Assembly: GCA_013330925.1 (NCBI GenBank)
Contig: DUHJ01000046.1
Span: forward strand, 1 to 6,325
DNA: 6,325 bases
Origin: Candidatus Poseidoniaceae archaeon
GTDB taxonomy: Archaea; Thermoplasmatota; Poseidoniia; Poseidoniales; Poseidoniaceae
Direction: 5' to 3'
Shown here: one piece after another, positions 1 to 5,912 of the stretch
Position numbering within the stretch: position 1 is the first letter of the stretch
Layout of the letters: each line of letters opens with the position of its first letter
Translations under genes and position numbers: made by a program
Notes under the pieces: generated by a model
Told to the model about the DNA's origin: nothing
The model's database searches: none
What the model saw: the letters and a program-made list of their open reading frames with translations, nothing else

Positions 1-1076
1 GCCACGCCGTCGAGGCTGTGGTTCATGGTGTCCCACGTCAAGCCGCCGTCTTCCGAGCGGTGATGGGTGAAGGTCGTGCCCTGCAGGCTGACGCAATGCA
101 GTGCGTTCATGCTGTCGATGTGGCAGTATTCCGAGGGGAACTCCATCGCCACCTGGTTCCACGACAGGGTGGTGTCAAGGAAGGCCGCGGTGCCGTCGTC
201 GAAGTATTGCGGGAACATCAGGCCGCCGCTGGGCACCGAGAAGGCGCGCATTTCCTTGTGGGGCTTGTTGACGTCCCAGTGGGGGCCGAGGTCGGTCCCG
301 TAGACGCCGAGGTCGACCTCGATGTCGGCGCTGCCGCCACCGCGATCGGGGAACTGAATCGGGTAGTAGTTCAGGCCGTCCACGCTGATTTGACCGCCGG
401 CGTTTTGCGTCTGGTGCCAGAAGTTGCTCACCACGAGGCTGGCCCACTCACCGCTGCCGAGCGTGCTGTCGATGGGTCCGATCACCTCCACCTGCCATGA
501 TCGGTCGTAGAAGGGTTCCGTGATGCGGTTGTAGCACCAGCGCCACGACATTTCCGAATCGTCGTAGAGGATGGCGTAGAACTTGTCGAGCTTCAGGTCA
601 CCACCGACGTAGGGGAACCAGGACATCGAGATGATGTCGCCGTTGGTCGCCTGCACGATGGAGCCTTCACCCAGCCCTTCGGTTCCAGGGTTGGTCGGCA
701 CGAAGGTGCGGCATTGTGCATCGGGCAGCATGCCGGGGATCCACGTGTCCCAGTCGTGACCGCGGTCCACCGAATAGACGGGGTATTCTCCACCGATGTT
801 GAGGATGGCTCCGGCCGTGGTCGTCGCAAGGTAGTGTTCGCAGCAGTTGCCGCCGTAGTCGCGGTTGAAGACCGCCCATGTCGTCTCGCCGCTCTGGTTC
901 AGCGCGAGGTCGACGGTGGCGAAGGTCCGAGCGTCGTCGTGGGGCACCTGATCGATGAGCGCATAGCCCTCCCAGATGGGCGACATGGCCTCTTCGTCCA
1001 CCAGCCCCTCGCCTTCGCCGAAGCAGCCTGCGGTCAGCGCCGAGGCGACCACGAGCACGGCGAGCAGGGCGCGCAT
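1..1076 (-). CDS. Asp-box (BNR) sialidase-like secreted lipoprotein, 3'-truncated by window edge
   Basis: The frame is open from an ATG at 1076 down to base 3, giving 358 residues without a stop, so the C-terminus lies outside the window. Residues 1-18 form a lipoprotein signal: a short Arg-containing start, the hydrophobic stretch LLAVLVVASAL, then the lipobox LTAGC with Cys18 as lipidation site. An acidic linker follows (EGEGLVDEEA). Two Asp-box motifs of the S-x-D-x-G-x-x-W type are visible: SVDRGHDW at residues 102-109 and SEDGGLTW at 341-348. Between them are short strand-like segments such as ATNGDIISMSWFPY (143-156), typical of sialidase/BNR beta-propellers. Six cysteines follow the lipid Cys, including a vicinal pair C78-C79. 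Asp boxes are structural and do not prove glycosidase activity; no complete catalytic Arg triad or Asp/Tyr/Glu set can be assigned in this fragment. I infer an outer-surface glycan-binding or glycan-cleaving protein. It is divergent from the PIN-TPR gene. Confidence 0.85.
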   Translation of the reverse strand, partial: MRALLAVLVVASALTAGCFGEGEGLVDEEAMSPIWEGYALIDQVPHDDARTFATVDLALNQSGETTWAVFNRDYGGNCCEHYLATTTAGAILNIGGEYPVYSVDRGHDWDTWIPGMLPDAQCRTFVPTNPGTEGLGEGSIVQATNGDIISMSWFPYVGGDLKLDKFYAILYDDSEMSWRWCYNRITEPFYDRSWQVEVIGPIDSTLGSGEWASLVVSNFWHQTQNAGGQISVDGLNYYPIQFPDRGGGSADIEVDLGVYGTDLGPHWDVNKPHKEMRAFSVPSGGLMFPQYFDDGTAAFLDTTLSWNQVAMEFPSEYCHIDSMNALHCVSLQGTTFTHHRSEDGGLTWDTMNHSLDGV

Positions 1077-1084
1077 GGAGGCTG

Positions 1085-1088
1085 CTCC
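1085..1088 (-). promoter_or_regulatory. Ribosome binding site of the Asp-box lipoprotein gene
   Basis: On the minus strand GGAG (within GTGGAGC) lies 8 bases before the ATG at 1076, a normal Shine-Dalgarno distance. It supports that start, which also places the lipobox correctly. A second ATG at 1092-1090 is out of frame. Confidence 0.5.
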
Positions 1089-1153
1089 ACATGCCTCGTC
1101 TTGAACGTCGCGCTGCGCCCGTGTGCTGCTCAGCAAGGACCATGTGCGCCCTT

Positions 1154-1160
1154 GAGAAGG
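1154..1160 (+). promoter_or_regulatory. Ribosome binding site of the PIN-TPR gene
   Basis: GAGAAGG ends 7 bases before the ATG at 1168. It is a purine-rich, partial match to a Shine-Dalgarno site and supports this start, which also places the first PIN aspartate at the expected position about eight residues in. Confidence 0.5.
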
Positions 1161-1167
1161 AAACGGC

Positions 1168-2706
1168 ATGGGCTCGGCATGGGTCGTCGATTCGAATTGT
1201 TTCATCCACCTCGGCCAGAAAGGCGAGGACGAGGTGCTGGCCGACCTGACCTCCGCCTTGGGCGGCGGGAAGATGCTCATCACGCCCGGCGTCGAAGACG
1301 AGGTCGCGACCGTCCGCATGCGCCGCATGGAAGGACGGCCGCGCTTGCTCGACGTCCTCGCACCCGTCCTCAAGTCCGTGCCTGTGAACGAAGCGGACGT
1401 GCGCGCCCTGGCCGCCAAGATCGGTGAACGCGCCGCGCCTCAGGACGTCGACCTCTCGCTCATGGTGCTCGCTCACTCGCTTGGCGAAGCGGGCGGACCT
1501 GTCGTGCTCGTCTCGGACGACTTCAAGATGGCCACGACGGCCGAAACGGCGGACTTGGCCTTCGACAGCTGCCCGCCGTCCACCTTCATCGAGCGGCTGG
1601 TCGAAAACGGTGGTGACGCCGCCCGGGACGCACGCTTGCGCAGTCTTTCGCGCCAAGTGCGCGCCTCGGAGATGAAGTACGCCATCAGTCGGCGCGAGGA
1701 CTACGACGTGCAGCGCAAGCTGACGTGGATGGTCGATTCCCTGCTGGGTGGGTCTCACGATGTGGGTACGCCCGAGGAAGGGCCTGACGAAGCCCGCATG
1801 GTGGCCGATCTGACGCGCACCATCCGCGGCTACCGTGTCAAGCCGAAGCGGCTCGAGGCCCTTGGCGATTTGCCCAACGTCTGCGCGCCAGTGCAGCGCT
1901 TGGACGCGCACCTTGGCGAACTTCGGACCGCGTCGGAAGACGACCTCGATGCCTCGCGTGCCGCAACGCGCGCGCTGCTCGCCGAGGTCATGGAAGCGGT
2001 CGGCCTTGCCCTTGCACCCTTGGGCGAAGAGGAGGTGGAACTCGTGCACCGTGCCATGGCCGGCAGCCTCGCACGCACCGAATCCGCCCTTGGGCTCATG
2101 GCCGGCATGACCGGTGAGCACGCTGAAGCCCGCGGGCATCTTGTCCGCGCTTTGCATCTTGCAACCCTGGTTGACGACGTCGGTGCCGAGCGCAAGGCCA
2201 TGCGACGCTTGGGCGTGCTTGCCTTGCATGCGGGAAACCACGAGCGCGCCTACGACCTCTGCTCGACGGCCGCAGAACAGCCGGCCAAGGAAGCCCTTGA
2301 CGCCCTGCCTTCGCTGGTGCTGGCCGGCATCACCGCACGCTTGCTAGGGCGTCAAGAGGACGCAGAGCAGTGGATCACCCGCGCGGCCGAGGTGCTCGCC
2401 GATGCGCCCGGAAAAGGCGCGGCTGCCCTTGACCGGGTCGGGCAAAGTTTGCTCGCTGTGGACCGTCCGGACCTCGCCATCGAGCTCTTCGACGAAGCGG
2501 TGGAATGCGCCCTGCTGGGCGGCAACTCAGTCCAAGTCGAGGCCTCTGCGCGCGGCATGCTGCAAGCGGAATTGGCCTTCGAAGAGGGCGCAGACCCACC
2601 CTCTTCGAGCATGCGCCGCCTGCTCGACCGGCTCACGCCGGTCGGCGAAGGCCACGGCAAAGCCGAAGCCATCGCCAGTGCGCAGGCGTCCATCGACGAG
2701 GCCTAA
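1168..2706 (+). CDS. PIN-domain protein with C-terminal TPR-like helical region
   Basis: The 512-residue product has no signal peptide or membrane segment, so it is probably cytoplasmic. Residues about 4-145 read as a PIN nuclease domain: first strand VVDSNCFIHLG with Asp8; an acidic helix TPGVEDEVATVR with Glu43/Glu45; DVDLSLMVLAHSL with Asp95; and VVLVSDDFKM with Asp117/Asp118. These match the four-acid metal site of the family, and the last motif resembles the DDY/F segment of Nob1-type PIN domains. Residues about 150-300 are charged and helical. From about 300 to 470 there are TPR-like helix pairs, for example GEHAEARGHLVRALHLA (316-332), GNHERAYDLCSTAAE (356-370), GRQEDAEQWITRAAEVL (394-410) and DRPDLAIELFDEAVE (432-446). 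PIN proteins usually cut RNA; TPRs usually bind proteins. RNA cleavage with partner-controlled targeting is an inference. No Zn ribbon is present, so this is not a standard Nob1, and no antitoxin-like gene lies next to it. Free-standing VapC-type PIN proteins are usually far shorter. Confidence 0.85.
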   Translation: MGSAWVVDSNCFIHLGQKGEDEVLADLTSALGGGKMLITPGVEDEVATVRMRRMEGRPRLLDVLAPVLKSVPVNEADVRALAAKIGERAAPQDVDLSLMVLAHSLGEAGGPVVLVSDDFKMATTAETADLAFDSCPPSTFIERLVENGGDAARDARLRSLSRQVRASEMKYAISRREDYDVQRKLTWMVDSLLGGSHDVGTPEEGPDEARMVADLTRTIRGYRVKPKRLEALGDLPNVCAPVQRLDAHLGELRTASEDDLDASRAATRALLAEVMEAVGLALAPLGEEEVELVHRAMAGSLARTESALGLMAGMTGEHAEARGHLVRALHLATLVDDVGAERKAMRRLGVLALHAGNHERAYDLCSTAAEQPAKEALDALPSLVLAGITARLLGRQEDAEQWITRAAEVLADAPGKGAAALDRVGQSLLAVDRPDLAIELFDEAVECALLGGNSVQVEASARGMLQAELAFEEGADPPSSSMRRLLDRLTPVGEGHGKAEAIASAQASIDEA

Positions 2707-2788
2707 GTCCGCCGAGGCGAACAACCGGGGAAAGAAGCGCACCTACGGAAGAACGTTGATGAAATCCGTATCGGTGCTTGCCCCATGC

Positions 2789-2795
2789 GGGGAGG
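2789..2795 (+). promoter_or_regulatory. Ribosome binding site deciding the esterase start
   Basis: GGGGAGG lies 4 bases before the ATG at 2800. It falls inside the reading frame if the upstream in-frame ATG at 2785 is used. It therefore argues that 2800 is the real start and that 2785 is not. Confidence 0.65.
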
Positions 2796-2799
2796 CAGC

Positions 2800-3822
2800 A
2801 TGGCACTGATGGTGCTCGTCCTCCTCTCTTCTGCGCTCAGCGGTTGCCTGATGGAAGGGCTCAACGCCGAGGCTGACGATGCAAAGGACATCGGTTCCGA
2901 CGCTCCCGTGGTCACCCAGGACGGCCTCTTCTCATGCATCGAACACGACGGCTTGGAGCGCTGCTGGCAGATTCACGTGCCCGAAGGCCTCAATCCGGAC
3001 GTCCCCGTGCCGCTTGTGGTCGATTTGCACGGTTACTCCTCGACCTCCTCCAGCCACAAATTGCTCTCCTCCTTCGACGTCATTGCCGATGAAGAGGGCG
3101 CGATCGTCGTGTATCCTGACGCCGTGCCGGGCTACAATCTGCCCACGGACACCCAGGAAAACCAGGCATGGAACGCCGGCTGGTGCTGCGCCCACGCCTC
3201 ACGTGAGAACATCGATGACATTGGCTTCATCGCGCAGGTGGTTAACCTCACCCTCGAATCGCACAACGTGGATGCAACCCGGGTCTATGCATCGGGCTGG
3301 TCGAACGGCTGCGCGATGGTTCAGCGGCTCGCCATGGACCTCAGCCACGTCTTCGCCGCGGTCGGATGCATGGCGCATTACCTCATTCATGATGCCTCGG
3401 ACGACTACTCGCCGATTCCGGTCATGGAGGTTCACGGCTTCCTCGACCCGGTCGTGCTGTACGAGACCAGCGTGCTGAGCCTGCCGTGGGCCGAGGACAT
3501 GTGGACCAACCCCGAAACGGTGGACACGGGGGCCATCGAGAACATCCACGAATGGGCCAGCCACAACGGATGCACGGGCAGCATGGAGGCTTTTGAGGTG
3601 AATTCGCTCTATGCCATTCACGGCTTTGACGCCTGCGAAAACGACGCCACGGTGCAACTCATGACCGTCTTCGGGGCTCAGCACAACCCGTACGAGAACG
3701 ACAACGACGACGGCACGCTGATCGGCAACGTCTACATCGGCACGCAAGGCTTGGTCAAGACCAGCCACATCGTGTGGGACTTCCTGATTCAACACAGCAA
3801 AGACGCGAGCGACGAGGCCTGA
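2800..3822 (+). CDS. Secreted lipoprotein esterase, PHB depolymerase/feruloyl esterase (LpqC-like) family
   Basis: The product is 340 residues from the ATG at 2800; an in-frame ATG at 2785 would add five residues but precedes the strong ribosome site. Residues 1-16 are a lipoprotein signal (MALMVLVLLSSALSGC, lipid Cys16). The alpha/beta-hydrolase follows: strand PLVVDLHGY with the oxyanion His-Gly at 77-78; IVVYPDAVPG (102-111); the family motif WNAGWCC (124-130); the nucleophile elbow GWSNG (166-170) with Ser168; VHGFLDP (212-218) with acid Asp216; a WASHNGC segment (252-258); and FGAQHNPY (291-298) with His295. This triad and the WN-x-G-x-CC motif are hallmarks of the Esterase_phd/CE1-type family, which hydrolyses polyhydroxyalkanoates or acyl esters on plant or algal polysaccharides. 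The exact substrate cannot be read from sequence. The Gly usually found after GxSNG is Cys171 here. It lies 93 bases after the PIN-TPR stop on the same strand and may be co-transcribed with it, though the functions look unrelated. Confidence 0.9.
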   Translation: MALMVLVLLSSALSGCLMEGLNAEADDAKDIGSDAPVVTQDGLFSCIEHDGLERCWQIHVPEGLNPDVPVPLVVDLHGYSSTSSSHKLLSSFDVIADEEGAIVVYPDAVPGYNLPTDTQENQAWNAGWCCAHASRENIDDIGFIAQVVNLTLESHNVDATRVYASGWSNGCAMVQRLAMDLSHVFAAVGCMAHYLIHDASDDYSPIPVMEVHGFLDPVVLYETSVLSLPWAEDMWTNPETVDTGAIENIHEWASHNGCTGSMEAFEVNSLYAIHGFDACENDATVQLMTVFGAQHNPYENDNDDGTLIGNVYIGTQGLVKTSHIVWDFLIQHSKDASDEA

Positions 3823-3824
3823 TC

Positions 3825-4523
3825 TCACGTCATTGAGGTAGCTTCGACGCTGACCTCAAACAGTTCGACCGTCCACTGCACGTTGACCTCCTCGCTGTCG
3901 TCGTTGCTGCCGGGAAGGAAGGAGCCAGGCGCCTGATTTGTGTCTACGGAGACCTGCAGCTCGAGCACGCCGCTGCCGTGGCTGGCGTTGGTCCACATGG
4001 CTTCCCAGTATGCCGCGGTCTCCCCCTCTTCTCGCTTGACCTCACCGGTGTAGCCCGGGTAGACGTGGACCACGAGGGTCATGGTCGCGCAATCGTCGTT
4101 GGCATCGGCGAGGACGTTGTCCGGGTGCTGCCAATCCGCGACCATGCCGTTTGGTGGGATTTGGGCTTGGACTTCGTCGCAGGGGTCCGCCACTTGGCCC
4201 GAGGTTTCCTCGTAGGACACGGTGAGGGTGATTTTGGCCATCATCAGCGAAGCGTCGGCCTCGATCAAGTCCCTTGAGAGTTGGAAGGTGTCGGTGTCGC
4301 CATCGGCAATGAGCATGGAATCCGAACCCTGCAGGTTTGACTCCTGATACGTCAGCGAAAAGACCGGTTCTGTGTACTTGTTCAAAATGTCGTCATTTTT
4401 GATGAAAAAGAAGCTGTATGCATGGAAGGTCAATCCGAGGACCACCACGGCGGTCAGCAGGGCGATGGCTTTTCCTGAATCGTCCTCTTTGGCAAGGAAG
4501 GTTAGGCTCCTGTCATCGCTCAT
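3825..4523 (-). CDS. Single-pass membrane-anchored protein with acidic ectodomain, unknown family
   Basis: The product is 232 residues and I do not recognise the family. A short charged N-terminus (residues 1-17) is followed by one hydrophobic segment at about 18-41 (KAIALLTAVVVLGLTFHAYSF). The remaining roughly 190 residues are acidic with beta-strand-like alternation (ITLTVSYEET at 98-107, MTLVVHVYPGY at 148-158, VLELQVSVDT at 186-195, VQWTVELFEVSVEA at 215-228). Two ectodomain cysteines, C115 and C145, could form a disulfide. The likely topology is N-terminus inside and C-terminal domain outside. It follows the polytopic membrane gene by 12 bases, which suggests co-expression and perhaps a shared complex. 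Its stop is two bases from that of the convergent esterase. Bases 4381-4440, coding the juxtamembrane part, are only 23/60 GC, partly because of Phe/Lys/Asn/Ile codons. Confidence 0.8.
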   Translation of the reverse strand: MSDDRSLTFLAKEDDSGKAIALLTAVVVLGLTFHAYSFFFIKNDDILNKYTEPVFSLTYQESNLQGSDSMLIADGDTDTFQLSRDLIEADASLMMAKITLTVSYEETSGQVADPCDEVQAQIPPNGMVADWQHPDNVLADANDDCATMTLVVHVYPGYTGEVKREEGETAAYWEAMWTNASHGSGVLELQVSVDTNQAPGSFLPGSNDDSEEVNVQWTVELFEVSVEATSMT

Positions 4524-4528
4524 CGCAC

Positions 4529-4534
4529 ATCACC
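4529..4534 (-). promoter_or_regulatory. Ribosome binding site of the single-pass membrane protein gene
   Basis: On the minus strand GGTGAT lies between the upstream gene's stop and the ATG at 4523, with a 5-base spacer. This hexamer is part of the canonical Shine-Dalgarno complement GGAGGTGAT. It supports the 4523 start and translation as a downstream cistron. Confidence 0.65.
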
Positions 4535-4535
4535 A

Positions 4536-5828
4536 TCAGAACGGATTCGCTTGGCTCCAGTGGAGCAAAAGGGACACAAAGAGCAGGAACGGAAGGATGA
4601 CCATCAAGGCTCTGTCAAATCGATGATATTCGGTTTTGTCAAAGTCCAGTTCGGGGAAATAGGCCCCTTTGGTTCGGATGGGGAAGCGCAGAGGATCAGA
4701 GATCAACGATTGAAACGACCGTTCCTCCCAACCGATGCCGATGGCAATGGCGATGCCGAGAATGCCGGCTGAGAGCATTTCTGTTAACGGAATGAGGGAC
4801 TGTACGAGTTCAAGCAGTGCAGAGGTGGCAACCACGATGAGGATGATCGACGTTGATTTGCCAACCTGCTCGTTGTCCTCAGAGATACGGATGAGGCCGT
4901 ATCGGAAGAGGATGAATAACCCGAGGAGGGGGCGCATCATGGTAAAATGCAAGGTGGCTGTGAGTTCCTTCCAGATGGTTTGGAACCTTGAGAGTCCGCC
5001 CAATTCTGTTCCAGAGAGCGGCCCTCCGTCAGTACCGGTCAGCACGGTATTGCCGTACACAATGTGGCTCAACACGCCGAGGGACATGTACGCGAAAATC
5101 ATGTACGACGTGCTTCTGATCCGCCCCTGCGTTGCTTGATATGCTTCACCACAAAGGATCACCAGCCCAAAGATGACGGCCATGGCGAGGCCCTGAGACC
5201 AGAGGTAATCGTTGAGGAAGTTCCCCCCGTAGAGGTCCATGAAGTAGAAGTAATTCGCTTGAGTGAACATGCCCACCCAAGAGAAGAGAATGTGACCGAC
5301 CATGAGGATGACCATCAAGATGGCCACGTCGGCCACACTGTGGGTTTCATCGTTGTTTTCTTGGCCTTTCATGAACCTGAATTTCAGGTACACCAGGGTC
5401 CAAATGAAACCGGGAATGAAGTACATGCCTGCGAAACTGGCGAGTGGGGAAGTGATGTCCACAAACACCACCGCTCCGATTGAAATTGCCATGTACACGA
5501 GGATGGCTCCAATGCCGAATTTGAACTGCTTTCGGGTGCGAAGGACAGGGGCGGGGAAGATGAGCGAAATGAGCACAAGCAGCCCGCTGAACACGACGTT
5601 GGCAAAATGACCACCGTACACCACGATGAGGGTATATGCCGTGTCGTAACCGACGGAGTAGAGGCTGTTGGCCACGCCTTTGCAGATGAACATCCAGCAG
5701 AGTATTTGCGCCGCAAAGCGCTTGTTCCAGATGACCTCCAATTTCTGATTTCGGATGAGGATGAGGCCTGAGATGCCGAGGACGAAACTGAGGATGCCGC
5801 CCACGGCGAGCAAGCCATCGACCGCCAT
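4536..5828 (-). CDS. Polytopic membrane protein of unknown family
   Basis: The product is 430 residues from the ATG at 5828 (MAVDGLLAVGGILSF). Alternatives are an ATG at 5861 (441 residues) and a TTG at 5903 (455 residues); none has a good ribosome site. I chose 5828 because the hydrophobic sequence begins there, but 5861 is nearly as plausible. Hydrophobic segments in this numbering lie near 5-25, 39-57, 72-91, 103-124, 130-149, 166-188, 208-228, 238-258, 292-312, 325-345, 348-366 and 406-422, so about 11-12 membrane spans. A soluble stretch of roughly 40 residues (about 367-405) precedes the last span and holds WEERSFQSLISDP and a run of charged and aromatic residues (FPELDFDKTEYHRFDRA). 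No transporter signature, nucleotide site or kinase domain was recognised. GC is near 50% in sampled stretches, below the left half. It probably forms an operon with the single-pass protein 12 bases downstream. Confidence 0.8.
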   Translation of the reverse strand: MAVDGLLAVGGILSFVLGISGLILIRNQKLEVIWNKRFAAQILCWMFICKGVANSLYSVGYDTAYTLIVVYGGHFANVVFSGLLVLISLIFPAPVLRTRKQFKFGIGAILVYMAISIGAVVFVDITSPLASFAGMYFIPGFIWTLVYLKFRFMKGQENNDETHSVADVAILMVILMVGHILFSWVGMFTQANYFYFMDLYGGNFLNDYLWSQGLAMAVIFGLVILCGEAYQATQGRIRSTSYMIFAYMSLGVLSHIVYGNTVLTGTDGGPLSGTELGGLSRFQTIWKELTATLHFTMMRPLLGLFILFRYGLIRISEDNEQVGKSTSIILIVVATSALLELVQSLIPLTEMLSAGILGIAIAIGIGWEERSFQSLISDPLRFPIRTKGAYFPELDFDKTEYHRFDRALMVILPFLLFVSLLLHWSQANPF

Positions 5829-5912
5829 GAATCGCTCAAGGCATGCATCGTTTGTTAGCATTCCCGCGTTGTGTCGAGGCTGACACCGAAGTTGGCTGTT
5901 CAACGTTTGAGC
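5829..5912 (-). promoter_or_regulatory. Short spacer between SRPBCC and polytopic membrane genes
   Basis: The 84 bases hold the alternative starts of the membrane protein (ATG 5861, TTG 5903). The minus strand has GCTAACAAACG around 5849-5859, about 24-30 bases before the ATG at 5828; this is where an archaeal TATA element for a leaderless message would sit. The match to a TATA box is poor, so this is only a suggestion. No terminator hairpin with a T-run was seen. Confidence 0.2.

Larger units (their letters stand above)
1077..1167. promoter_or_regulatory. Divergent intergenic region with presumed promoters
   Basis: These 91 bases separate the divergent starts of the Asp-box lipoprotein and the PIN-TPR gene, so any promoters for both must lie here or inside the genes. 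I see no AT-rich TATA-like box and no clear inverted repeat. The region is therefore called promoter-bearing from gene orientation alone. Confidence 0.4.

Noticed and set aside
18..500. A 160-residue plus-strand frame opposite the left-edge lipoprotein gene.
   Set aside because: The opposite strand encodes a coherent protein with Asp boxes and a signal peptide. The plus-strand product has low-complexity Val/His/Ala/Glu composition and no motif.
667..2241. A 524-residue open frame on the minus strand opposite the PIN-TPR gene.
   Set aside because: It is antisense to a gene with recognisable PIN motifs. It also overlaps the in-frame N-terminal part of the Asp-box lipoprotein gene. Its product is rich in His, Arg, Gly and Ala with no domain, the usual shadow of a high-GC gene.
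2759..2809. A possible 16-residue small frame (MKSVSVLAPCGEAAWH) just upstream of and overlapping the esterase start.
   Set aside because: It has no clear ribosome site and ends ten bases beyond the first base of the esterase start. A leader-peptide role would be guesswork without conservation data.
3199..3828. A 209-residue minus-strand frame opposite the esterase gene.
   Set aside because: It lies antisense to the conserved catalytic motifs of the esterase and has shadow-like composition (many Val, Asp, His, Arg).
5064..5483. A 139-residue plus-strand frame opposite the polytopic membrane gene.
   Set aside because: Its His/Glu/Asp-rich product is what antisense reading of membrane-segment codons gives; no motif supports it.
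5829..5903. N-terminal extension of the polytopic membrane protein to TTG 5903 or ATG 5861.
   Set aside because: The extension is polar, lacks a Shine-Dalgarno site and begins before the first membrane span; the 5828 start was preferred, though 5861 remains possible.
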